Below, piece after piece: positions 7,739-14,784 of a stretch of DNA of 32,500 nucleotides. How positions within the stretch are numbered: position 1 is the stretch's first letter; every line of letters begins with the position of its first letter. Position numbers and translations under genes: made by a program. The notes beneath the pieces are model-generated. The model was not told the DNA's origin. It was given only the letters and a program-made list of their open reading frames with translations, and ran no database searches. The DNA is from Tagaea sp. CACIAM 22H2 (lineage in GTDB: Bacteria > Pseudomonadota > Alphaproteobacteria > CACIAM-22H2), in assembly GCA_014444615.1 (NCBI GenBank), contig PVXE01000029.1, positions 1 through 32,500 on the forward strand, read 5' to 3'.

Positions 7739-8479
7739 TTAGCCGAAGACTTTGCGCAGCAATTCGGTCGTGCGCGCGGCAGGATTGGCGCGGATATCGG
7801 CTTCCTCGCGCGCGACGTAATGGAAGATGCCGTCGACACCTTTGTCGCGGGTCCAGTCGGCCAGGTCGCCGCGCGCGTCGGGCACGCCGGGGATATTGCG
7901 ATAGGCGCCCATCATCTTTTCGTAGGACTGGATCGCGCCCACGTTCTGCAGCGCGCGGTCGATCGGTGGGCGCATCAGATTGCCGATGTCGCCACCCGCC
8001 GTGCGGCGCAAATAGCTGGTCGCCGCGTCGTTGGGTCCGTTCAGGATTCCTTGCGCGTCCGATAGCGTCATCGCGCGGATCGCGCGCAGGAAGATATCGC
8101 GCGCGACCGGCGTGGCCTGCTCGGCCGCGCGGTTGAGGCGTGTTTGCAGATCGTCGGCCATACCTGACAGCCCGACCGTTTGCAGCGCCGACTGAACCCG
8201 GGCGAGCGTATCGGGCAGCGGGATTTTGACCGCCGCGTCACCGAGAAACCCGTCCGCGCGGCCAAGCCGCGCGACGGCGGCGGCGGCACCTTTCTCAAGT
8301 GCGTCCTTCAATCCTTGCGCGATCTCGCCCGCCGAAAGCCCGCGGCCGCGCGTGCCGCCGGCGCCGGGCACGGAAACGCCGCCCTGGTTCAACAGGTTCC
8401 GGCCTTGATCGAGCAGGCTTTGCGCCTGGGCGGGAACGGGCAGGGCAATCGCGGCCAAAAGAATCGTGCGGCGTTTCAT
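7739..8479 (-). CDS. exported DUF4197-domain protein
   Basis: 246 residues. A short signal peptide (MKRRT, hydrophobic core, cleavage after AQA near residue 19) is followed by a helical DUF4197 domain of about 190 residues, with the family hallmarks GLKDAL near its start, DAATSYLRR, and a final ARTTELLRKVFG. Members are periplasmic proteins of unknown role. The start at 8479 is set by GGAGG (8490-8486 on this strand) and the signal peptide. The frame stays open far upstream, but that part is antisense or overlapping to the lactonase gene and is not translated sensibly. It lies 38 bases after the lactonase gene and is probably the last gene of that operon. Confidence 0.88.
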   Translation of the reverse strand: MKRRTILLAAIALPVPAQAQSLLDQGRNLLNQGGVSVPGAGGTRGRGLSAGEIAQGLKDALEKGAAAAVARLGRADGFLGDAAVKIPLPDTLARVQSALQTVGLSGMADDLQTRLNRAAEQATPVARDIFLRAIRAMTLSDAQGILNGPNDAATSYLRRTAGGDIGNLMRPPIDRALQNVGAIQSYEKMMGAYRNIPGVPDARGDLADWTRDKGVDGIFHYVAREEADIRANPAARTTELLRKVFG

Positions 8480-8517
8480 GGCGTGCCTCCGAAAGTTTGG
8501 GGCCATTCTATCGCCGA

Positions 8518-9435
8518 TCAAAGCGGCGAGGCCATGATCTTGCCGGGGAACGGCATGCGCGCGGTCAGGATCGTGCCCGTTTCGCTTTCGGTCATGAACA
8601 ACGTGCGCCGGTCGGGGCCGCCGAACGCCATGTTGGTCACGAAGGCGCCGGGTTCGCCGATGAAATGCGTGGGCAGACCCAAGCGGTCGAAACGCCACAC
8701 GCCCATGCCGAGATGCGCGACGACCAGGCCGCCGTCTTCGTCCAGCGCAATCCCGTCGGGGCCGCCCCCGCCCGACATTTGGATGAAGCAGCCGACTTTG
8801 GGCGAGATGCCGCGTTCGAACAGGGGTACACGCCAAATCGCGTTGGCGCGCGTGACGGCGACAAACAACACGCGCTCGGCCAAATCGAGCACAAGTCCGT
8901 TGGGCGAGGGGAAGCGATCGCACAGCAGATCGATTTCGCCCGACGTCTTCACGCGGAACACGCGGCCCGTCGGGTCTTGCATACCCGTCTGGCCCTGATC
9001 GGTGAAGTAGAGATCGCCGTTCGCCGCGAAAGTCAGATCGTTGACGCCCTTGAAGCCCTCGGCGCGATAGCCGCGCAGGAACGGCGTCACCGTGCCGGTC
9101 GCGGGATCGATAATCATGATCCCGTGCCGCGCATCGGTCACGAAAGCGCGGCCGTCGCGCGCGATCTTCATCCCGTTGGGCCAGCCGTCGTACTCGGCGA
9201 TCTTCGTCCATTTGCCCGACGGCGAAATGCGGAAGATGCGGCCGAAGGGAATGTCGGTGCACCAAAGATTCCCGGCCGCGTCGAAGCACGGACCTTCGAG
9301 AAAGGAATGGATCGCTTCGCCGCGCTTGTTGGCGTCGGCCCATTCGCAACGGCGCGGATCGCGCAACGCGTCGGGCAGCGCCGTGAAGCGCGAAACTTGA
9401 ATGCGTTCGAGCGGCGCGAAGGGGTTCATGTTCAT
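8518..9435 (-). CDS. SMP-30/gluconolactonase/LRE-family lactonase
   Basis: 305 residues, a six-bladed beta-propeller of the SMP-30 family, metal-dependent enzymes that open sugar or other lactones. The metal ligands seen in the family are present: E47 (FLEGP), N179 (SPNGL) and D227 (GPDGIALDEDG). GVNDL at 130-134 supplies the usual substrate-side Asn/Asp. No signal peptide, so cytoplasmic. The ATG overlaps the stop of the upstream membrane-protein gene as ATGA (9432-9435), suggesting translational coupling; a second ATG two codons later (9429) is also possible. The natural lactone is unknown. Neighbours give no sugar pathway, so the gluconolactonase name should be read as family only. Confidence 0.9.
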   Translation of the reverse strand: MNMNPFAPLERIQVSRFTALPDALRDPRRCEWADANKRGEAIHSFLEGPCFDAAGNLWCTDIPFGRIFRISPSGKWTKIAEYDGWPNGMKIARDGRAFVTDARHGIMIIDPATGTVTPFLRGYRAEGFKGVNDLTFAANGDLYFTDQGQTGMQDPTGRVFRVKTSGEIDLLCDRFPSPNGLVLDLAERVLFVAVTRANAIWRVPLFERGISPKVGCFIQMSGGGGPDGIALDEDGGLVVAHLGMGVWRFDRLGLPTHFIGEPGAFVTNMAFGGPDRRTLFMTESETGTILTARMPFPGKIMASPL

Positions 9436-10538
9436 CTCGGCGGACCAAAGCGGACGATTTCAACGCGCGCGATCGCTTCGACGTCGCGTAGCGGCGTGGG
9501 GTCGGGAAATTCCAGCGGCCCCAGCGGGCGCACGCGGCAGGCGTCGGCCCCCGTCACGTTGCCCGCGCGCACGAACACGGTGCTGGGTGTCACCAGCAGC
9601 ACGCAACGCGTGCGCGACTTGGTGGTGAAGCCGCTGACGACCCCGCCGTAATCCTTGGTTTCGATTTCGGCGAGGAAGCCGCCGCCCGTGCCCAGCGTAT
9701 AAAGCGCGCGCGCGTAAAGATATGACGCCCCCGGCCAGGCGAGGATCGCCAGCACCGCCAGCGCCAGACCGATACGAATGGCGAGATCGCGCGAGAATCG
9801 ATCGCTGACCACGAGATAGTGGAACGCCGCCGAGCCGAGCACGGCGAGGATGCCGAGCCAGGCGAAGGCGCGCGGGCCCGAATCGAACAGCAGCACGCCC
9901 GCCGGAATGGCGAAGACCGCGATCGAGATCGCGACATGGAAGGCGAGCGGCACGCCAAGCTTCAGCGTCGCTGCCATGCGCCGCAAAACGTCGCCCGGAA
10001 CTTCGGGGCTTTTCAGGCGGAAACTCGCCGCGATCGCTGCCGCGGCCAGCGCGGAGATCAGCAGCCACAACAGCAACCCGTCGCCCTGATTGCCGGCGAG
10101 CCCGCCGAGCACGGCCAAAGCCAGGAACGCAGCCCAATAGATCCAGCCGAAACATATGGCGAAGCCTTTGGCGTCGGCCCAAGCACCCCACTGGCCGCGT
10201 TTGCGCGTATCCGATCCCGCCAGGGCGGCGCGCAGATCGGCTTGGTCTTGGTCGTCGAGCCCGCTCAGCGCGATGAACGGAAAGAAGGCTGCGAACTGGA
10301 ACAGCGCCACCAGCAGCACCATGCCCGCGAAGGTGACGACGACGAACGACGTGGCGGCCAGCTCGCCCAACAGCGGCAGGCCCATGCGATAGCTGTAGAG
10401 GACGTGGAAGATCGTCGCCGTCAGGGCGGAAATCGCCGTCACAGCCGGGGCCAGATCGCGCACCGTGTCGATCGCCCGGCGGACCGGCGGGCGCGGCATA
10501 CGGGGCGGTGTCGGGGTTTCCGTGCTGCGGGACTTCAT
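9432..10538 (-). CDS. multi-pass inner-membrane protein of unknown function
   Basis: 368 residues. After a Pro/Arg-rich cytoplasmic N-terminus of about 25 residues there are roughly eight hydrophobic segments, near 31-50, 62-90, 128-147, 152-172, 198-218, 226-243 and 255-285. A soluble C-terminal part of about 85 residues contains a small beta-rich region (VLLVTPSTVFVRAG). The charged loop at 92-122 includes DDQDQADLRAAL. I do not recognise the family. It is first in a three-gene minus-strand operon; its stop overlaps the start of the lactonase gene by four bases. The gap to the divergent pentapeptide gene holds two short palindromes. Confidence 0.75.
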   Translation of the reverse strand: MKSRSTETPTPPRMPRPPVRRAIDTVRDLAPAVTAISALTATIFHVLYSYRMGLPLLGELAATSFVVVTFAGMVLLVALFQFAAFFPFIALSGLDDQDQADLRAALAGSDTRKRGQWGAWADAKGFAICFGWIYWAAFLALAVLGGLAGNQGDGLLLWLLISALAAAAIAASFRLKSPEVPGDVLRRMAATLKLGVPLAFHVAISIAVFAIPAGVLLFDSGPRAFAWLGILAVLGSAAFHYLVVSDRFSRDLAIRIGLALAVLAILAWPGASYLYARALYTLGTGGGFLAEIETKDYGGVVSGFTTKSRTRCVLLVTPSTVFVRAGNVTGADACRVRPLGPLEFPDPTPLRDVEAIARVEIVRFGPPR

Positions 10539-10576
10539 TTGCCTAATCCGCGTTCGGCTTGTTAAATAGACGTTCT

Positions 10577-10600
10577 AATGGGAAACCCATTCGGGCCGAA
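10577..10600. promoter_or_regulatory. paired palindromes in a divergent intergenic gap
   Basis: AATGGG-AAA-CCCATT (10577-10591) is a perfect 6-3-6 inverted repeat. It runs into TTCGG-G-CCGAA (10590-10600), a 5-1-5 repeat. Both lie in the 79-bp gap between the divergent membrane-protein and pentapeptide-repeat genes. They could be an operator or an RNA hairpin in the pentapeptide leader. No matching regulator gene is next door. Confidence 0.35.
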
Positions 10601-10617
10601 GGGGCGGCTCGCCACCT

Positions 10618-11892
10618 ATGCTGTCTGCATCACCGTCGAAAATCCAGCGCCGCAAATTTTCGCACGCTGAATTGGCCAACGTCGTCGCTTTGCACGAGCG
10701 TTTTCGCACGGGCAAGCCGGGTGGCGTGCGCGCGATGCTGGCCTTCGCCGATTTGTCGGGCATGGCGCTGGCCGGGGCCAATTTGACCGAAGCGGATTGC
10801 ACGGGCGCTTCGTTCCGGGGCGCGATGATGTCGGATTGCGTGCTCGATCGCGCGCAGCTTTTCGCCTGCGATTTCCGCGAGGCGGATCTCGAGGGCGCCT
10901 CGCTGATGCGCGCCGATCTGCGCGGGGCATCGATGCGCGGCGCCAATCTCACCCGCGCCAATCTGATCCAGGCCGATCTGCGCGAAGGCTCGCTGACCCA
11001 GAAGGACAAGGGCGGCAATCTTCACGCGCTCAAGCTCGGCCATGTCGGTGCCACGGAACTGACCGACGCGAAGCTCGAAGCGGCCAACCTGTCCGAGGCG
11101 AATATGGACGGCATGTCCGCCTCGCACGCCGATTTCACCGATGCGGTTTTGCGCGACTGCAAATTCGCGCGCGCGACGCTGCAAAAGGCGAAGTTCCAAG
11201 GCGCCAATCTGGCGGGTGCGGATTTCACCGGGGCGAATTGCACGGGCGCCAATCTCGCGGGCTCCGTGCTGTCGGGCGTGAAATTCGGTTCGGCCGTGCT
11301 CGACGGCGTGGATATGACCGATGCGGTCACCGACGCGCCGGCGGGCAAGCCCTTGTCCGAAGTCGGGATGGCGCCGGAGGAACTGCTGCGCCTGCATGCG
11401 CTGTGGGCCGACACGGGCGGCGCCCAAGGTCAGGTCGCCGATCTGTCCGGCGTGGATTGCCGCGGCCTGCCGTCGTTGCGCGGCAAGGTGCTGGTCGGGT
11501 TGCGCGCCGAGCGTGCCGTGCTGGTCGGGCTCGATCTCTCCGGCTGCCAGTTGCAGGGCGCCAAGCTGGCGGGGGCCGATCTGCGCGACTGCAAATTCGC
11601 CGGTGCGGATCTGCGCGGGGTCAATCTCGCAGGCGCCAAGCTCACGCGCGCCGATTTGCGCGATTGCGATTTCACGCCGCTCGTCCCCATTCCCGGAAGA
11701 TCGTTCCCGTCGAACCTCGCCGGCGCGATCTTCCGCGCCGCCGATCTGCGCGGCGCCAAATTCGGCAACACGCCGATGCCGCAGGCCGATCTGCGCGACG
11801 TGCTGATCGATGACGCGCAGCTGATGTCGATCGACTTCGCCGACGTCACGCTCGACGCGCGGCTCAAGAAGAAGATCACGCCGGCGTCTTAG
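10618..11892 (+). CDS. pentapeptide-repeat protein with two capped modules
   Basis: 424 residues built from A(D/N)LxX pentapeptide repeats, which fold as a right-handed quadrilateral beta-helix. The first run covers about 43-238, with a less regular stretch near 124-150, and the second about 273-412. Each run is introduced by a similar helical cap: LHERF...GG then FADLSG at 25-48, and LHALW...GGAQGQVADLSG at 259-278. This points to an ancient duplication. No catalytic motif is visible; the family usually acts by binding proteins or simply as scaffold. There is no signal peptide. The start at 10618 has no good ribosome site, but the first 40 residues resemble the cap and so belong. Its last 17 bases overlap the convergent cyclase-like gene. 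Confidence 0.88.
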   Translation: MLSASPSKIQRRKFSHAELANVVALHERFRTGKPGGVRAMLAFADLSGMALAGANLTEADCTGASFRGAMMSDCVLDRAQLFACDFREADLEGASLMRADLRGASMRGANLTRANLIQADLREGSLTQKDKGGNLHALKLGHVGATELTDAKLEAANLSEANMDGMSASHADFTDAVLRDCKFARATLQKAKFQGANLAGADFTGANCTGANLAGSVLSGVKFGSAVLDGVDMTDAVTDAPAGKPLSEVGMAPEELLRLHALWADTGGAQGQVADLSGVDCRGLPSLRGKVLVGLRAERAVLVGLDLSGCQLQGAKLAGADLRDCKFAGADLRGVNLAGAKLTRADLRDCDFTPLVPIPGRSFPSNLAGAIFRAADLRGAKFGNTPMPQADLRDVLIDDAQLMSIDFADVTLDARLKKKITPAS

Positions 11893-13009
11893 GGATTTCG
11901 TAGGGCAGCGGCGACGCCTCGAACCCGGCCAGCTGGTCGGGGCGCAAGCCCACCACGATCGGGTCGGCGTCGTTGCGCCGCACGGCCAAGCGCGCGTTGA
12001 ACAGATCGTGGTTGTAGCCGTGCTTGTCGACGATGCGGTGGATCAGCACGGGGAACTGCGCTTCGCCGATCTTGCCGCCGGTCAATTGCGAATTGGCTGA
12101 AGCGATGCCGTAGCCGCCGACCGTGACGCCGGAGAGCTTCTCCAGCATCTTTTCCACGCGCGCCAGGAACATCAGCGTGTCGAGTTCGCGCACCACCGGC
12201 GGCTCGGTCGGGCGGACGAAACGCCCGATGCAGATCTGTCCCGGCAGCGCCTTGCCGATCAGGCGCGCGAGCTGGATCGTGACTTCGCCCACCAGATATT
12301 CGAAGCCGCGCGGCCGCGTGCCTTCGATCTGGTGATAGGCGTAGTGACTGCCGATCGAATAGCAGGTGCGCAACACCGGCACGAGGCGCGGCTCGCCGCG
12401 CGCGCGCGCGACCGCGTTGTCGGCCAGGATCAGCACCAGCGCCGCGTAAAGGCGCATATCGGCATCGAAGCCGCGCGCCCGGTTCCAGACATAGAACCCG
12501 TCGCCGGTGGTCGAACGCGCGATTTCGACGTCGAGCCCGGCCTCGCCCAATTTCTTGGCGGCGGCGTTGATCGAGTATTCGAGGCTGGCGAGCTGGGCGA
12601 CCTGCTCCAGCGGATCGACCTTCGAAAAGCCGACGATGTCGAACAGGATGACCGCGCGATGTTCGGTGCGCGAGATTGCGTAGCGGCGCGCGACCTGATC
12701 GACGACGACGGGCTTCACCTCGCCCTTGCCGTCGCCGATGGTGAAGGGCAGGTCGACCTTAATCGGCCGGGTTTTCAGGATTTTGCACACTTCGGCGAAG
12801 GTCGAAGCGCTCATCATGCGCCCGCCGCCCAGGATGCGATCGGCATTGGGCGCTTCGGCCAGCACGCGCCAATTGGGCGCGGCGCACAGCGAGACCGTTT
12901 GGCCTTCGTGCATCCAGCCGACCACGATGTTTTGCCCCAATTTCCAGGCGCCGTGGCAGGCGAAGTCGAGTTCGCGCAAGCCTTCCCGGATTTCGTCGTC
13001 GCTGGCCAT
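11876..13009 (-). CDS. class III nucleotide-cyclase-like protein, probably degenerate
   Basis: 377 residues. A cyclase homology domain covers about 115-265. Both metal-binding Asp residues are recognisable: D124 in AVILFDIVGFS and D170 in STTGDGFYVW. Other catalytic positions differ from adenylate cyclases. The purine-selecting Lys three positions before GD is Ser (S166). The VNLAARL motif reads TIQLARL, so the transition-state Asn is not in place although the Arg (R249) is. About 110 N-terminal residues form an unrecognised domain and about 100 C-terminal residues follow. It may have altered specificity or only bind nucleotide. No signal peptide or membrane segment. It converges on the pentapeptide gene with a 17-base overlap and is divergent from the TSUP permease gene. 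Confidence 0.78.
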   Translation of the reverse strand: MASDDEIREGLRELDFACHGAWKLGQNIVVGWMHEGQTVSLCAAPNWRVLAEAPNADRILGGGRMMSASTFAEVCKILKTRPIKVDLPFTIGDGKGEVKPVVVDQVARRYAISRTEHRAVILFDIVGFSKVDPLEQVAQLASLEYSINAAAKKLGEAGLDVEIARSTTGDGFYVWNRARGFDADMRLYAALVLILADNAVARARGEPRLVPVLRTCYSIGSHYAYHQIEGTRPRGFEYLVGEVTIQLARLIGKALPGQICIGRFVRPTEPPVVRELDTLMFLARVEKMLEKLSGVTVGGYGIASANSQLTGGKIGEAQFPVLIHRIVDKHGYNHDLFNARLAVRRNDADPIVVGLRPDQLAGFEASPLPYEIPKTPA

Positions 13010-13068
13010 GTCGCGACGATCCTAGCAGAGTTGCGCGAAAGGGGGAGCGTTCGCGCGGCATCTGCCTG

Positions 13069-13074
13069 TATATA
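13069..13074 (+). promoter_or_regulatory. possible -10 element, leaderless start of the permease operon
   Basis: TATATA ends eight bases before the permease ATG at 13083. A normal -10 to start distance would place transcription initiation at or next to the ATG, giving a leaderless message. This agrees with the absence of a Shine-Dalgarno sequence (GCCGCCCC precedes the ATG). No clear -35 box is seen. Confidence 0.35.
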
Positions 13075-13082
13075 GCCGCCCC

Positions 13083-13808
13083 ATGGATTTGCCTTCGGAA
13101 GTCTTCGTCGTCGGCTGGCTGTTCGTGGCGGCGATCGCATCGGGCCTGTCGGGCTTCGCCTATGCGATGATCGGGGCCGTCGTACTATTGCATTTCCGCG
13201 ATCCGGTGGACTCCACGCCTTTGATCCAGGCGACCAGCGTGATCGCGCAATCGATGTCGATCTTCGCCTTCCGCGGCCATATGCGCTGGGACCGGCTGCT
13301 GCCCTTCCTGATCTGCGGCTTGCTGGGCGTGCCGCTGGGCGTGTTTCTGCTGACCATCGTGCCGGCCGACCCGCTGCGCAAAGCGATCGGCGCCTTCATG
13401 GTCGTTTACGGCACGTGGTCGCTGATGCGCAAACCAGGGCCCCCGGTCACGTTCGGCGGGCGCGCGGCCGACGGTATCGTGGGCTTCTCGGGCGGCGTGC
13501 TGGGCGGGATCGGCGGGCTGGCGGGCGTCACCATCACGATCTGGACCGCGATGCGCGGCTGGCCGCGCGACGAGCAGCGCGCCGTCTATCAGCCTTATAT
13601 CTACATGATGCAGGCAAGCTCGGTGACCGTGCTGCTGGCGACCGGCGGTATCAGCCCGCGCGTCGTGACGGACTTCATGTGGGCGGCGATTCCGGTGGCG
13701 GCGGGGGCGTGGCTCGGCCTCAAACTCTACGGCGCCATCGACGACGCGACCTTCCGGCGGACCTTGCTGATCTTGTTGATCGTCTCGGGGATCGGCCTGC
13801 TATTCTGA
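13083..13808 (+). CDS. TSUP-family (TauE/SafE) membrane permease
   Basis: 241 residues with about seven membrane-spanning segments and the internal twofold repeat of the TSUP family. The glycine-rich loops recur as ASGLSGFAYAMIG (19-31) and VGFSGGVLGGIGGLAG (about 133-148). Members export sulfite or sulfoacetate or move other small organic anions. First gene of a plus-strand operon; 25 bases separate it from the hydroxyacid dehydrogenase. The context suggests transport of the acid, or of an anion released by the pathway that follows, but the substrate is not readable from sequence. No ribosome site precedes the ATG. Confidence 0.88.
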   Translation: MDLPSEVFVVGWLFVAAIASGLSGFAYAMIGAVVLLHFRDPVDSTPLIQATSVIAQSMSIFAFRGHMRWDRLLPFLICGLLGVPLGVFLLTIVPADPLRKAIGAFMVVYGTWSLMRKPGPPVTFGGRAADGIVGFSGGVLGGIGGLAGVTITIWTAMRGWPRDEQRAVYQPYIYMMQASSVTVLLATGGISPRVVTDFMWAAIPVAAGAWLGLKLYGAIDDATFRRTLLILLIVSGIGLLF

Positions 13809-13833
13809 CGCCTCGGCGTTCAGGAGTTCGCAG

Positions 13834-14784
13834 ATGTACGATATCGTCGTGACGGAATTCGTCGACCAGTGGGCGGTCGACGATCTCGCCAAGGATTACA
13901 AGGTCCATTACGACCGCACGCTGGTCGACAAGCCCGAGGAATTGGCGAAGCTGGCGGCGACAAGTCCCGCGATCGTCATCCGCAACCGCACGCAGATTCG
14001 CGGGCCCGTTCTCGCCGCGATGAAGAATTTGAAAGCGATCGGCCGCCTGGGCGTGGGCCTCGACAATATCGATATGGCGGAATGCGCACGCCGCAACATC
14101 GCCGTGTTCCCGGCGACCGGGGCCAACACCGTATCGGTCGCGGAATACGTGATCGGCGCCACGCTGGTTGGCTTGCGCGACGTGTGGAAGGCCAATGCCG
14201 ACGTGCTCGCCGGCAAATGGCCGCGCAACGATCTGATGCTGGGCGAAGCGTGCGGCAAGCGCTTGGCGCTGATCGGCTTCGGCGGTATTGCGCGCGCGGT
14301 GGCCAGCCGCGCCAAGGCGCTGGAAATGAATGTCTCCGCTTTCGATCCGCATGTTTCGGCGGACGATCCGGCCTGGGCGCAATATGGCGTCGAACGCGAA
14401 GCCGATCTCGACGCGTTGCTGGCGAAAGCCGACGTGATTTCGCTGCACGTGCCCTTCACGCCGCAAACGCGCAATCTGATCGACGCGGCGCGGCTTTCCA
14501 AAATGAAATCCTCCGCGTTGCTGATCAACACCGCGCGCGGCGGCATCGTCGACGAAGCCGGACTGGCTTCGGCGTTGAAGGCGGGCCAACTGGGCGGCGC
14601 GGCGCTCGACGTCTACGACCAGGAACCGCTGAAGGCGGGCTCGGTGCTGGAAGGCGTGCCGCGCCTGTGGCTCACGCCGCATATCGCGGGCGTGACGGCG
14701 GAGGCGAATTTCCGCGTCTCCACCGTCACCGTCGCGAATGTCCGCCGCGAACTCCAGCGTTTGGGAATCAAGGGCAGCACGTGA
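13834..14784 (+). CDS. D-isomer-specific 2-hydroxyacid dehydrogenase (SerA/SlcC-like)
   Basis: 316 residues, NAD-dependent oxidoreductase interconverting a 2-hydroxy acid and a 2-oxo acid. The nucleotide domain carries GFGGIA (148-153, the last Gly of GxGxxG being Ala), followed by D171 in FDPH, which favours NAD over NADP. The catalytic triad is complete: R235 (NTARGG), E264 (YDQEP) and H283 (LTPHIAG). There is no regulatory ACT domain, so it is not a full-length SerA. The segments RNRTQ, GRLGVGLDNID and WPRN are, from memory, reminiscent of (S)-sulfolactate dehydrogenase SlcC, which would suit the neighbouring TSUP gene, but this is inference. AGGAG at 13820-13824 sets the start. Its stop overlaps the next gene (GTGA). 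Confidence 0.9.
   Translation: MYDIVVTEFVDQWAVDDLAKDYKVHYDRTLVDKPEELAKLAATSPAIVIRNRTQIRGPVLAAMKNLKAIGRLGVGLDNIDMAECARRNIAVFPATGANTVSVAEYVIGATLVGLRDVWKANADVLAGKWPRNDLMLGEACGKRLALIGFGGIARAVASRAKALEMNVSAFDPHVSADDPAWAQYGVEREADLDALLAKADVISLHVPFTPQTRNLIDAARLSKMKSSALLINTARGGIVDEAGLASALKAGQLGGAALDVYDQEPLKAGSVLEGVPRLWLTPHIAGVTAEANFRVSTVTVANVRRELQRLGIKGST

Noticed and set aside
8480..9463. N-terminal extension of the DUF4197 frame up to 9463
   Set aside because: It overlaps the lactonase gene in another frame. The signal peptide and ribosome site place the start at 8479.
10562..10576. CtrA-like site TTAA-N7-TTCT
   Set aside because: Only one half-site matches; such half matches are frequent by chance.
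13869..14780. Fusion of the acyl-CoA dehydrogenase with a 304-residue N-terminal part
   Set aside because: That part is the wrong frame of the hydroxyacid dehydrogenase gene. Homology to acyl-CoA dehydrogenases starts at the GTG at 14781.
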